Source: Phyto melanocephala
Taxonomy: Eukaryota; Arthropoda; Insecta; Diptera; Rhinophoridae
Length of the DNA stretch: 64,000 nucleotides
NCBI GenBank assembly: GCA_941918925.1
Contig: OW799233.1
Span: forward strand, 80,665,797-80,729,796
Direction of reading: 5' to 3'
Positions 43,601-53,953 of this stretch are shown here, one piece after another. Position 1 is the first letter of the stretch; each line of letters opens with the position of its first letter. Below the pieces are notes generated by a model. That model searched no databases. It was not told where the DNA came from and saw nothing but the letters and a program-made list of their open reading frames with translations. The position numbers and the translations under genes are program-made.

Positions 43601-46262
43601 TCTTCGTTATAACGGAAAATAGAAGTGCCACGCACACTTTTTTCTTTAAATTTTTATAAAAATATATTAGTCGTATATATTAGCATTTATTCATCTCACA
43701 CTGCACCATTTATTGTACTGTAGCTAAATATAAGATAAAGATGATAAGATAGATGACTCTACTAGCAACTACTAGATGGCATGCTAACAACTTATGCTTA
43801 TGTTCTCCTGAAATAATGCTCTATTAAAAATGGGAATTTAGGAAAATTTTGACCTAAGTAAAAAAAAATTATCTCTAAACATTATAAACAATTTATTTTC
43901 TTGTACTAATGGCTAACAAATTTTAAAATTTTACAAAACTTATTTCGTTTGAAAATCTTTTAAAAGCAAAATGTTATAGAAGTTTAAAAAACAAAATCTT
44001 ACTAATAAATTTCCCGTTTTAGAAAAATGCAGAGAATGTATATTTTAAATCACCCTGTGGCCCTTAAAATTTAACCACCCTCTACAAAGAAAGTGATACA
44101 TATTTTTATATTATTATCTGTCCGTCTGTTGAAAGCACGATAGAGGTCGCACCGAAAAAGCTAGGGGGCTCAAATTTTGCCAGAATCTTTCTTATAGACA
44201 AGGTTTGTTTGGTATTCAAATGGGCTGAATCGGAATATTAGGAAGAGAGTTGTAGCTCGTAAAGCAAGACTAGGTCGAAAAAACCGTGTCCTTCGCACAT
44301 CGAATAAAATTGAATTGTGTCCAAACGCCTTAACGTAGACTCATGAAACTTCGAATATATATTTCCTGGGTAAAGGCAATATTTTTCCCCGAAAATTGTC
44401 TAAATCTATGCATTAGGAGAGGAGTTATCGATCAAAATGTACGAAAATTTATACCGCACAGTGTATTTTTCGGTATATTTAAAAACAAAAACGTCATAAA
44501 AGCAACAAAATTGGATGTACGACTCTGAAATTTTGCACACTTTGCTTTTTGGTGACACGCTTTCTTGTAACGGCAAATCAATGTGCCACGCCCACTTTTA
44601 CGCCCACCTCCCATATAACGTTTTAACTAAAATTCATATAATTTCTCTACTAATAAAGATTTTGGAATAATAAAGGCCTATATTGAAACACCTCAGTTGT
44701 ACTCATTCGCAAAAATAACTTTGACACGCCTACTATAACGCCCACTTTTCACGTTATCTACCGTTAATGAAATTTAAAAGCTCATAAAACCGCTAAAATA
44801 AGAGGTATGATGATAAATTTTGCTACGTCTATCACCCTAGGCAATTTCATTACTATGCCAAAAAATTAAGGTGCCACGCCCACTTTTACGCCCACCTCCC
44901 ATATAACGTTTTACCTAAAATTCATATAATTTCTCTATTAATAAAGATTTTGGAAGAATAAAAGACTATATTGAAACACCTAAGTTGTACTCATTAGCAA
45001 AAACAACTTTGACACGCCTACTATAACGCCCACTTTCACTTTTGAATTGTGTCCAGACGCATAAACGTAGTCATGAAACTTCGAATATATATTTATCGAG
45101 TCAAAAGAATATTTTTCCCTGAAAATCGCTTAAATCTATGAATTAGGAAAAGAGTTATAGATAAAAATGTACGAAAATTTATACCGCACAGTGTATATTT
45201 CAAATTTAAAACGTAATAAAACTGACAAAACTATATGTACGATTCTGAAATTTTGCAAACATGGTTTTTTGGTCAAAGTCTTCGTTATAACGGAAAATAG
45301 ATGTGCCACGCACACTTTTTTCCTTAAATTTTTATAAAAATATATTAGTCGTATATATTAGCATTTATTCATCTTACACTGCACCATTTATTGTACTGTA
45401 GCTAAATATAAGATAAAGATGATAAGATAGATGACTCTACTAGCAACTACTAGATGGCATGCTAACAACTTATGCTTATGTTCTCCTGAAATAATGCTCT
45501 ATTAAAAATGGGAATTTAGGAAAATTTTGACCTAAGTAAAAAAAAATTATCTCTAAACATTATAAACAATTTATTTTCTTGTACTAATGGCTAACAAATT
45601 TTAAAATTATACAAAACTTATTTCGTTTGAAAATCTTTTAAAAGCAAAATGTTATAGAAGTTTAAAAATCAAAATCTTACCAATAAATTTCCCGTTTTAG
45701 AAAAATGCAGAAAATGTATATTTTAAATCACCCTGTGGCCCTTAAAATTTAACCTTAAATTCACTTTCTTCCTCTTAAATTCATGTAAATTCTCTATGAA
45801 TAAAGATTTTGGAATACTGAAGGACTATATTGAAATATCTAAGTTATGTTTATTAGCAGAAACTTTATTGACACGCGTATTTTAACGGCCACTTTCATTG
45901 AAAGACTAAATTTACGAAAACATTTTACTAGCATACCGAAGTTATAATGGGTGGTTTTATTTTAAGGGACTATGTTGATTTTGAATAAAATTATTATGAA
46001 GTTATTATCATTTATTTTTATAATGATAATATTTGTATGCTTCAATTATGTATGGAACAAAATATCGGCCAAATGGCCCCCCATCCTAGGCGGCACACCA
46101 CGATCCGATAGTGCAAATTTTCAATGACACTTTTGATGCTCGATTGTTAGGCACGATGATGAGTCGAGGTTGCTTGCTCTTTTGCCACGTTATCGTGAAA
46201 AACAGCAATGTTTCCCATTCAACGAACTAAGATGGCATTCACAGATGTTTTCACATTTCATA
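40612..46262 (+). mobile_element. Family T1 repeat, copy 4, with a 1.68-kb tandem triplication
   Basis: The B-end TATACCCGCCACC...TGGTGGGGGTATA lies at 40615-40650. The body repeats three times in tandem. The segment before the A-end matches 1-1110. The copy is cut at 46262 by the TIR of the next Tc1-like element, exactly at a TA. A small 60-codon open frame (41069, 42754, 44432 on the minus strand) is carried along by the repeats. Confidence 0.8.
40745..45790 (+). repeat. Three tandem copies of a 1.68-kb segment
   Basis: GAATTGTGTCCAGACGC occurs at 41691, 43376 and 45054, giving periods of 1685 and 1678 bp. Junctions at about 42428 and 44113 join ACCCTCTACAAAGAAAG...TATATTATTA directly to TCTGTCCGTCTG, so each unit runs from the lead region to just before the T1 A-end portion. 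Units two and three are nearly identical, which argues for a recent duplication. Confidence 0.9.
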
Positions 46263-46885
46263 CAGTTTGACGATTTCCGGAGTTGAAATAATTTTTTTAT
46301 ATATGTAGTTTGACATACTCCAGAGCATAAAAAAATAATCAGCTGGGCTGGCACCGCCACCTTGTATAAGTGTATCCTGAATGTAACGGGATTTTATTAT
46401 TTTACTTTTATTAGTTTACTTTATTGATTTCTTCTCGTTTAATTTATTAGTTTTCAGGAAAAAGTGGGAAAATACGTAATTTAGCTGGAAAAATTAATAG
46501 AACCGTTTTTAAAAATCGTGTTTAAACGAAAAATAAAGAAACTTTTTACATGAAATATTTAGAAGTGGTAAAAATTAAGTTTAAATAATTTGTTTTAGAA
46601 CATTTGCAAAATTTTCGTGTTGAGTGTGTGTTTTTAATCATTTAAAAAATGGGTCGTGGTGTTCATATCACTGATGCTGAAAGAAATGTTATTCTTAAGT
46701 TAAAATCTGATGGCTTATCACTTGGAAAAATAGCCCAAATAATGAAGTGTTCTAAACATAGTATTTATCTATTATTTAAATTTTTTAATCAGGCTTGAGT
46801 TCATATTAATATTCTTTATTTTAACAAAGAATTTTTTTTTTAATTGTGATAAATGAAAGAATAAATCTTGAAAAATTATATTTTT

Positions 46886-46956
46886 ACCGACACTAGCCGA
46901 GTGGAATGCATTTTCGAAACCAGCTACGATTTCATCATCAGCACTCTCTGATCGGT
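46886..46956 (-). ncRNA. Candidate hammerhead ribozyme (first unit)
   Basis: Minus-strand equivalent of 47911-47981: stem I CACTC/GAGTG at 46942-46946 and 46899-46903, with outer TCGGT/ACCGA pairing at 46952-46956 and 46886-46890. Core and stems are unchanged. Confidence 0.55.
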
Positions 46957-47463
46957 GGTTACATGTTGGTTGTAAATATCATCTATTTAACTCACGGGAC
47001 TTATGTTAATTGAATTCGGTAACTAATTTTTAGTTTTTCCTATTTCATATATTTTTACCACAATGAGTTAGATTGAAATTTTAACCAAACAGCAACCCTT
47101 TTTACTTTTGTTTGTTATTATCTTTCATTTATCACTATTTTTGTCCTGCTCTAGCCACCAGTTAGGTAGCGATAAGAACAGATAATTGTTTTTAACAATC
47201 AATGTTTATAATCATTTGTTTTATTTTCTGTGAGGTCAGTATACAACGAAATGTTGACTGACTAACAGTGAATGAATGATTTTTTGCACCGTGCCCTGTG
47301 TTTATATAAATTGAATTTTTATTTTGTCGAACGTTTCTGTTTAAACTATTATTTAAATTTTTTAATCAGGCTTGAGTTCATATTAATATTCTTTATTTTA
47401 ACAAAGAATTTTTTTTTTTAATTGTGATAAATGAAAGAATAAATCTTGAAAAATTATATTTTT

Positions 47464-47534
47464 ACCGACACTAGCCGAGTGGAATGCATTTTCGAAACCA
47501 GCTACGATTTCATCATCAGCACTCTCTGATCGGT
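47464..47534 (-). ncRNA. Candidate hammerhead ribozyme (second unit)
   Basis: Same motif in the second direct unit, about 578 bp from the first: stem I at 47477-47481 and 47520-47524, outer pairing at 47464-47468 and 47530-47534. Two hammerheads in the same orientation would release a circularisable monomer from a transcript of this locus. Confidence 0.55.
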
Positions 47535-47910
47535 GGTTACATGTTGGTTGTAAATATCATCTATTTAACTCACGGGACTTATGTTAATTGAATTCGGTAA
47601 CTAATTTTTAGTTTTTCCTATTTCATATATTTTTACCACAATGAGTTAGATTGAAATTTTAACCAAACAGCAACCCTTTTTACTTTTGTTTGTTTTTATC
47701 TTTCATTTATCACTATTTTTGTCCTGCTCTAGTGATAAATGAAAGATAATAACAAACAAAAGTAAAAAGGGTTGCTGTTTGGTTAAAATTTCAATCTAAC
47801 TCATTGTGGTAAAAATATATGAAATAGGAAAAACTAAAAATTAGTTACCGAATTCAATTAACATAAGTCCCGTGAGTTAAATAGATGATATTTACAACCA
47901 ACATGTAACC

Positions 47911-47981
47911 ACCGATCAGAGAGTGCTGATGATGAAATCGTAGCTGGTTTCGAAAATGCATTCCACTCGGCTAGTGTCGGT
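47911..47981 (+). ncRNA. Candidate type I hammerhead ribozyme (third unit)
   Basis: The conserved core is CTGATGA at 47926-47932 and GAAA at 47952-47955. Stem I is GAGTG (47921-47925) with CACTC (47964-47968), extended by ACCGA (47911-47915) with TCGGT (47977-47981) across an internal loop. Stem II is GAAATC (47934-47939) with GGTTTC (47946-47951), including one G-U pair. Stem III is the very short A-ATGCAT-T palindrome, with cleavage expected after C47963. One extra U between the core and stem II departs from the consensus. Minimal stem III is typical of Penelope hammerheads, which work as dimers. Confidence 0.6.
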
Positions 47982-49149
47982 AAAAATATAATTTTTCAAG
48001 ATTTATTCTTTCATTTATCACAATTATAAAAAAAAAAATTCTTTGTTAAAATAAAGAATATTAATATGAACTCAAGCCTGATTAAAAAATTTATATAATA
48101 GTTTAAACAGAAAAGTTCGACAAAATAAAAATTCAATTCATAGTATTTATCGTGATTCACTATAAAAAATATTGAAACTAGAGGAAGAAAGAGGAAAGCG
48201 TCCACGCGAAAAAAAAACCCTTTTAAAGTCATCTAATGGGCTCAAAAATATACTAGATGCTCCAGAAAAAAAGCCGTACTATAAGAAACAGGCTCCAAGA
48301 GGCTGGACTTATGGGTCGAAGTCCAAGGTCAGTACTTCTTTTAAGTAAAAAAAAATATACAAAAAAGGTTACAATTTGCCAACCAACACCAAAGTCGCAA
48401 AAATTGGAACAACGTGCTGTGGTCTGATGAGACAAAGATAAATTTGTTTGGATCAGACGAAAGATGTTTTGTACGTCGCCCTGCCAATAAAGAGTTTGAT
48501 CCCAAATACACAAAAAAGACAGTCAAACATGGCGGCGGGTCCCTAATGATATGGGGATGTTTTTCAGCGTCTGGCGTTGGTCCAATTTTCTGGGTACAGG
48601 GAAAAATGACAGCGGTAGATTACCTAGATATACTCCAGAGCAAAATGCTCCCATTTGCTGAGGAGGAAATGCCATTGAAGTAAGAGTTTATGCAGGACAA
48701 TGATCCCAAACACTCTGCAAGAAGTGTAAAATCTTGGTTTTAGGAAAATCAAGTTCCCGTAATGCAATGGCCATCACAATCACTTGACATCGAACATCTA
48801 TGGGGAGTCCTTAAGAATAAGATTAGAATGTTTAAATCTAAAAATAAGCAACAAATGTGGAGTAAAATTCAGGAAGCTTGGTATTCCATTTCTCCTGATA
48901 TTTGTTCTAATATTGTTGGTTCAATGAATAAGCGGTGTCAAGAAGTTATCAAAATGAAAGGAGCCTCAACCAAATATTAAAATAGTATTAGGATTTGATG
49001 GTAAAATTTAACAAAAACTTTTTTTCCGCAAAACATAAAACGTTTCTATTATTTCCAGGCATATATTCAAAATATACAATTTTTTCAAGAAGAAACCATA
49101 ATTAACTTATTTTTTTATATGTTTAATAGACAATGAAGATACCTTTAAG

Positions 49150-49163
49150 TTTATGTATATACC

Positions 49164-49164
<1 letters not shown>
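49150..49164 (+). repeat. Target-site duplication of LINE copy 2 (left)
   Basis: TTTATGTATATACCT at 49150-49164 is identical to 52688-52702. The 15-bp duplication brackets the LINE exactly, from its (ATT)n tail to its 5' end. Confidence 0.9.
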
Positions 49165-49211
<47 letters not shown>

Positions 49212-49346
49212 CCTTTATTAAAAACTTATTCATTTTATCAATATCATTAACAGAGTTATGAGAATTTACATATAGTATTACAACAATTAACATCTTATTA
49301 ATAAAATAAAGAAACTACTAATATCACAGATTTAAGGAAAAGTTGT

Positions 49347-51446
49347 TCATAAAAAACCTCGCATCAACTTAGAAGTTATAAGAGATTTTAAAACAATCAC
49401 TGAAATGTGTCTTTCATGGTTTGCATCATGGTCTCTTCTTAGAGTAACATCAGATGTATATATCGAGTTTAGTGTAGGGGATATCACTGATCCTTGCGGC
49501 AAGCCCGCAGGTATTTGCCTTTCACTAGAAAATTTGTTATTGACAGATACAACAAACGTACGTTTATCTATAAAGCTTTTGATAAGTTTTTGAAGGTAAA
49601 TTAGAAAATTTAACGTATTTAATTTATACACTAGTCCATTATGCCAGATTGAGTCAAAAGCTTTTTCGATATCAAGAAAAACGACTCCAGTACTTTTTCG
49701 ATTACTTTTATTACATTCAAGAAACTTAACAACTCTCTTAAGTTGATGTACAGTGGAGTGCTCTTTTCGAAAACCAAATTGTTCTTTATTTATGATATTA
49801 TTGCAATTTAAAAAATCTAAAATTCTGGAGTGAATAATTTTCTCGAACACCTTATCCAATAGGCTTAGAATACTTATTGGCCTATAGCTGGAGGGCAATT
49901 TAGGATCCTTTCCAGATTTGTGGATTGGAATTACCTTAGCCATTTTAAAAACGTGTGGGAAGTACCCATTGCTCAGGCAGAAGTTAAATAATTTACTTAA
50001 AATTTCAAAAAAGGAGTCGGGCATATTTTTAAGTATTATACTGTTAATCCCATCTAAGCCAGGAGCTTTATTATTTTTCAGCAAATGGACAAATGATTTG
50101 ACTTCAGACAAATTTGTAAGTTTAATACTTGTATTGTCGGTAAGAGTTTGATTAAGGTCATTAATGTATCTTGATACAACCGAGTCTATGGGTGATGGAT
50201 TGTTAATAGTAATAGTATGTGAACTAGCAAATACGTCAGCTATTGCATTTGACTTTTCGACGTCAGAATTCAGAATTGATCCATCTACATGAAGTTTAGA
50301 ATATGTAGGATTCTTGCCTTTTAAAGTTTTAGTTAATTTCCAAAACTTTTTGGAACCGGTAGGCAGATTTGAAATGAATTTCGACCAAGACTCATTCCTG
50401 TCTTTATTCAGGTGAAAGTCAATAAGCCTATTTAGCTGTTTCAATATACAATATAAATGCATTTTAAAATTAAAATCCCTACATCTTTGGAATTTACGTC
50501 TATATTTGTTTCTCTGAGCAATTAGCATTTTGCTAATTTCTGAAATTTGCCGTTGCCAGGGGTTTCTATGACCAACTGGTATTCTATTGGTAGCTTCTTT
50601 TACAATATATATTAGTTTTCTTAATGATACATCTAGATTACCTGTGTTTGTAATATTTTGATTTATATCTTGTAATATAATTTCATTCTCCACCCAGTTT
50701 TTTATTGATAACCAATCGGCTCGATTATATAGGGGTACCAACAAAATGCTATTATGTACCTCTCCATAAATGACGCAAGATATTGGTAGATGGTCCGACT
50801 GCAGAATATTTGGATGTGTTTCCAAGGTTGAAAAAGGAAGACAAGAGTTAGTTAAAAGGATGTCTACTGTAGACGGCTGTACTGGATTAATATTTTGTCC
50901 AAAACGAGTAAATGCATTTAGGTAATAAATATAATAGCTTGATTGAAGGCAATGGCTATAAAGCTCATTACCAGCATTATTATTTGAAACGCAATTCCAG
51001 CGAGTATGTTGAGCGTTTAAATCACCGAATAAGAAGAAGTCATTTGAACGTTTAGTTAAGGCATCCATATCAGTTTTAAAATTTATAGCGTGAGCCGGAT
51101 TGTACGCAGATGTAAAAATCACAGGGCGCCTATTTATTATTACTCATACCGAAATATTTTCAGCCACACGCGTATTTATAGTTGGTAATATTTCGTGTTC
51201 AACATCATATTTTATCGCGATGAGTACACCTCCGCCATGTGTTGGTCTATCCTCTCTATAAATTTTGAAGCCCCCAAGTTTAAATTTATGGTGGGGTTTC
51301 AAAAATGTCTTACTGACAATGATAATATCAACTTCCTTGTCGTATAAAAATTTTTCCAGCTGTGAAGCTGCTGACTCAGTCGTTATGCCTTGAGCATTCC
51401 AGTGCATAACATGAACATTGTGACTTACTGTTGATTTATATGGCAT
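49347..51446 (-). pseudogene. LINE ORF2, copy 2 (deleted RT, stop codon, mutated endonuclease)
   Basis: From 51446 the frame gives the endonuclease start with VSKTFLKP, where copy 1 has NETFLKP; the metal-binding Glu is Lys. A TGA replaces Arg at about 51143. The frame then continues from 51122 to 49347 with GDLNAQHTRW, SDHLPISCVI, KAPGLDGI, YRPISIL, FLDIEKAFDSIWH and GLPQGSVISPTLNSIY. It ends at the same junction YTSDVTLRRDHDA as copy 1, so the FADD box is absent. A second deletion then leads to a short unrelated tail. Confidence 0.9.
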
Positions 51447-52568
51447 GTTGAAGCATCATTCCCAGCACTCGCAGCTTGTCGTACTTATTTTGGCATCTTT
51501 GAAGTGCATCGACAGCATCAAAAAATATTTCCATTAATTTCTCATTGGAAATATCATCTTTATTTCTGTTCACAAGATTTTTACTTCTTGTTACATCAGA
51601 GTACAGTATATTTTTAGCACCAGAGTCACGTGAATAATTTTGATGCTCCTTATCGGGCAGTTGTGGAAAATTAGCTTCATTGACGTTGAAGTTCATCATA
51701 TAATTCCTTTGTGGTCCTTCATTCTGGCTGTGGTACGTTGTCGAATCTCAAGATATTCCTGACGACATGGGCATTTAGGGTCGTCAGCTCTGTGCTTCAC
51801 ATTTCAAAAATTCTTTTTTGTGCAGTTGTGACATTTATAAACGATGTTATCACTATTTGCAGCTTTGTTCAATGGGCAATCTGCAAATTCATGATTACCA
51901 GCACAGGCTGCACACACTACTACTCTATTACAGTTTCTAGCACCATGACCATACATAGAGCATTTGGTGCATTGTGTAGGACCTTTATTGCCCTTGAGTG
52001 GTCTTCTCCAGTAAACGGCAATATTACTAAAATACCTAATTTTTAATATATCCCTCTTCGACACTTGCTGGCGGTCAAACTCAATTAGATATAGTGTATC
52101 ATCGGCGGTAGACCTTTTGGTAGTGATTTCCTTAACACTTACCGGATTTATGTTATGTGATTTGTTAAATTCATCACTGATTATCTTAGTGTCCATTTGA
52201 ATAAGACCAAACAACACTAATTTAAAGGTTTTCGCATCTTTTATTTCATGCGTGTAAAACCGGTACTTTTTGGTTCTTAGTAGATTTAAGGCCTCTTCAT
52301 AAAGAGTGTTTGAACTAGATAATATTTTTGTTCCAATTGACATTCTTTTAAACTTATACCTTTCTCCAATTAGCCCAAAAACTGACGAAAAACTATGAAC
52401 TGAGTCCACTACAATAGGTGGTATTTTCTCCTTGTGAGTACTGTCTTCTTCTTCTTCATTTGCAAGTAGATGAAATCTATTTGCACTGCTGCTAGGTACG
52501 TCGGATATTTTTGGCACTTTAAATTTTGGGTTATTACCCCAGAGTTTTTTTCTTTTCTGCGACAACAT
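51436..52568 (-). pseudogene. LINE ORF1 (gag-like), copy 2
   Basis: The start is at 52568. It has the same PRE_C2HC-like region and zinc knuckles as copy 1, including the TGA at 51806-51804 in the third knuckle. Downstream of this stop the frame stays open to 51436 (MMNFNVNEANFPQLP to LQHAI); the TAG of copy 1 is absent here (LPDKEHQNY). It overlaps ORF2 by 11 bp (51436-51446). Apart from the shared TGA, ORF1 would be intact. Confidence 0.85.
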
Positions 52569-52687
52569 TGTCAGAAATACACAATCTTTTAGTTTTATTT
52601 TTATTGACTTTTTAATATATAAAATTGGTTTAACAATTTAGAGTAAAAAATAACACGATGTTCACGGTTTGAGGCAGAGATGCCAGA

Positions 52688-52702
52688 TTTATGTATATAC
52701 CT
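52688..52702 (+). repeat. Target-site duplication of LINE copy 2 (right)
   Basis: TTTATGTATATACCT, identical to 49150-49164. Confidence 0.9.
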
Positions 52703-53943
52703 TTTTTTATTTACTTAAAGATAAAAAAATGCTTAAGGAAATAATAAAAATTTTATGTGTTTCTATTATTTTTTCCAACACTGTAGATTGTGTATTATTT
52801 TCAAGTTTTTTTAAAATAATTTGCAATTTTTTGTATGAGCCTTTTAAGACCAGAATAAACAATATGCAATAATAACAAAAATGCATCAAAATAAAAAGGT
52901 AAAAAACACTGATTGGTACCGTTACCTAAAATACTTGTTATTTAAATGTTATTCACACTTAAATTTTTTGCTCACATTTGTTAACCGTTAGTTCTTTAAA
53001 AAAAATTACCAAAAGGAGGCAATTTTAATTAATCAAAATAAAAATGTCAGTGCAGATTATTTTAAAAATAAAACATAACATCTTAATTAATAAAATTTTT
53101 AAATTTTTTCAATTTTAATCCCGTAAGCCTCGAAAATTCCTACCATCAATATTTAATTTTTTTCATCTAAAAAAATAATCTTTTAGACAGAAAATATTAC
53201 AAAATGTTCTTCATGAGAAATTTTTTAATGTGGTGTTTTACAAACTCAAATTTGCTTTGTTTGTTTTTTTTTGAAAGCCGTTGTCATGTTTTTCAACACG
53301 AGATATAAAACTCTTAAATGGGATTGTAGTTCCGAAGATATTTACACAAAAACCTACGTTAATAATGATTTAAATATTGTGGTAATACAACACTAATATT
53401 TGCTTAGGGCCAGCAACGCTGACCGGGTGAGCTCGTATTGCATCAATGTTAAATGCTACAAATATATTAAACGCAATGATAAAACCCAATTTTGAGTTAG
53501 GATCAACGGTTTTATATATATACATGCTGCACTAGAAAAAAAAGTAATGAGATAAATTTTGAAATATAACTTGTATACTTCGATAGAGTTAATTCTTAAT
53601 GCACTGAAATGGTTAAACATAAAACAAAGAATATAAATCAATACGCTTTACTTTTACAGCACCAGAATATCTTACTGAACAATTGAACTAGGTCATGCAA
53701 TCTCAACCTTATCGCCTTAAAAATGCAGATAACTTCAAACTACAGAGAACAACAACAACTGCAATGCAACGGTTACTGTTCCACAAGAGATTTCATTTAT
53801 ACTATATGCTTACAATTGATATAAAGTCAGAAATAAATATAATATTTAAAAGAAAAGTTATTAATTTTGTAAAAAATTATATTCTTATTAAAAACTTTAT
53901 ATTTTGTTAACGATTCTGAAAAGAAAAAATATTTGTTTCTTCT
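52703..53943. other. AT-rich stretch without recognised features
   Basis: No TE end, coding similarity or repeat found. Open frames at 52669-52889 and 53695-53910 are short, AT-driven and without motifs. The left part may be the decayed right side of the second Tc1-like element. Confidence 0.45.
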
Positions 53944-53953
53944 TATACTGAAA
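53944..53953 (+). repeat. Target-site duplication of the LOA-like LINE (left)
   Basis: TATACTGAAA at 53944-53953 equals 56350-56359, directly after the (CTAC)n tail. Confidence 0.75.

Larger units (their letters stand above)
46757..48150 (-). mobile_element. Penelope-like insertion of three terminal-repeat units with 12-bp TSD
   Basis: CATAGTATTTAT flanks the insert at 46757-46768 and 48139-48150. The insert comprises a truncated unit (46769-47158), 150-190 bp of other sequence, a second unit in the same orientation (about 47308-47733) and a third, inverted unit (47733-48138). Units two and three form a near-perfect palindrome with ~400-bp arms and an ~18-bp centre. Each unit carries a hammerhead-like motif. 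Variable TSD length, mixed direct and inverted terminal repeats and hammerheads are hallmarks of Penelope-like element terminal repeats. No RT or GIY-YIG coding remains, so the assignment is inferred. Confidence 0.65.
46649..48980 (+). pseudogene. Tc1-like transposase split by a Penelope-type insertion
   Basis: Positions 46649-46768 encode MGRGVHITDAERNVILKLKS and a HTH ending SKHSIY. After the insert the same frame resumes at 48151 (RDSL, then a stop). The catalytic domain lies at 48414-48980 with LWSDETKINLFG (first Asp), GGGSLMIWGCFSASG, MQDNDPKHSA (second Asp) and a shortened SLDIEHLWG (Glu). The usual NPI residues before the Glu are missing. Stops at 48681 (after EEMPLK) and about 48740 plus a frameshift near 48350 inactivate it. 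DD34E type. Confidence 0.85.
46263..49149 (+). mobile_element. Second Tc1-like transposon, interrupted; right end not found
   Basis: It begins CAGTTTGACGATTTCCGGAG right after TA at 46261-46262. The motif recurs inside as GTAGTTTGACATACTCC (46300-46320). The transposase starts at 46649 and ends at 48980. A Penelope-type insert (46769-48138) splits the HTH region and a LINE (49165-52687) follows. The complementary right TIR was not found on either side of the LINE, so that end is lost or too diverged. Confidence 0.7.
49165..52687 (-). mobile_element. Jockey-type non-LTR retrotransposon, copy 2
   Basis: A minus-strand copy, 3.5 kb, from the 5' end at 52687 (TCTGGCATCTCTGCC on the minus strand) to a long (TAA)n tail (49165-49211). 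It is nearly identical to copy 1 and shares its RT deletion. A further ~390 bp are missing after codons RRDHDA (junction at about 49425). The perfect 15-bp duplication proves an independent retrotransposition event. The insertion disrupts the right side of the second Tc1-like element. Confidence 0.9.

Noticed and set aside
41069..44614. Conserved 60-codon open frame (also at 3619-3801) as a gene
   Set aside because: It is kept because the surrounding DNA repeat is duplicated; there is no codon-level conservation beyond nucleotide identity and no known domain.
6159..52687. Segmental duplication explaining the two near-identical LINE copies
   Set aside because: Flanking sequences differ completely and each copy has its own TSD and tail.
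52669..53910. Small frames as host genes
   Set aside because: AT-driven, Lys/Ile/Phe-rich, no motifs, no plausible splice context.
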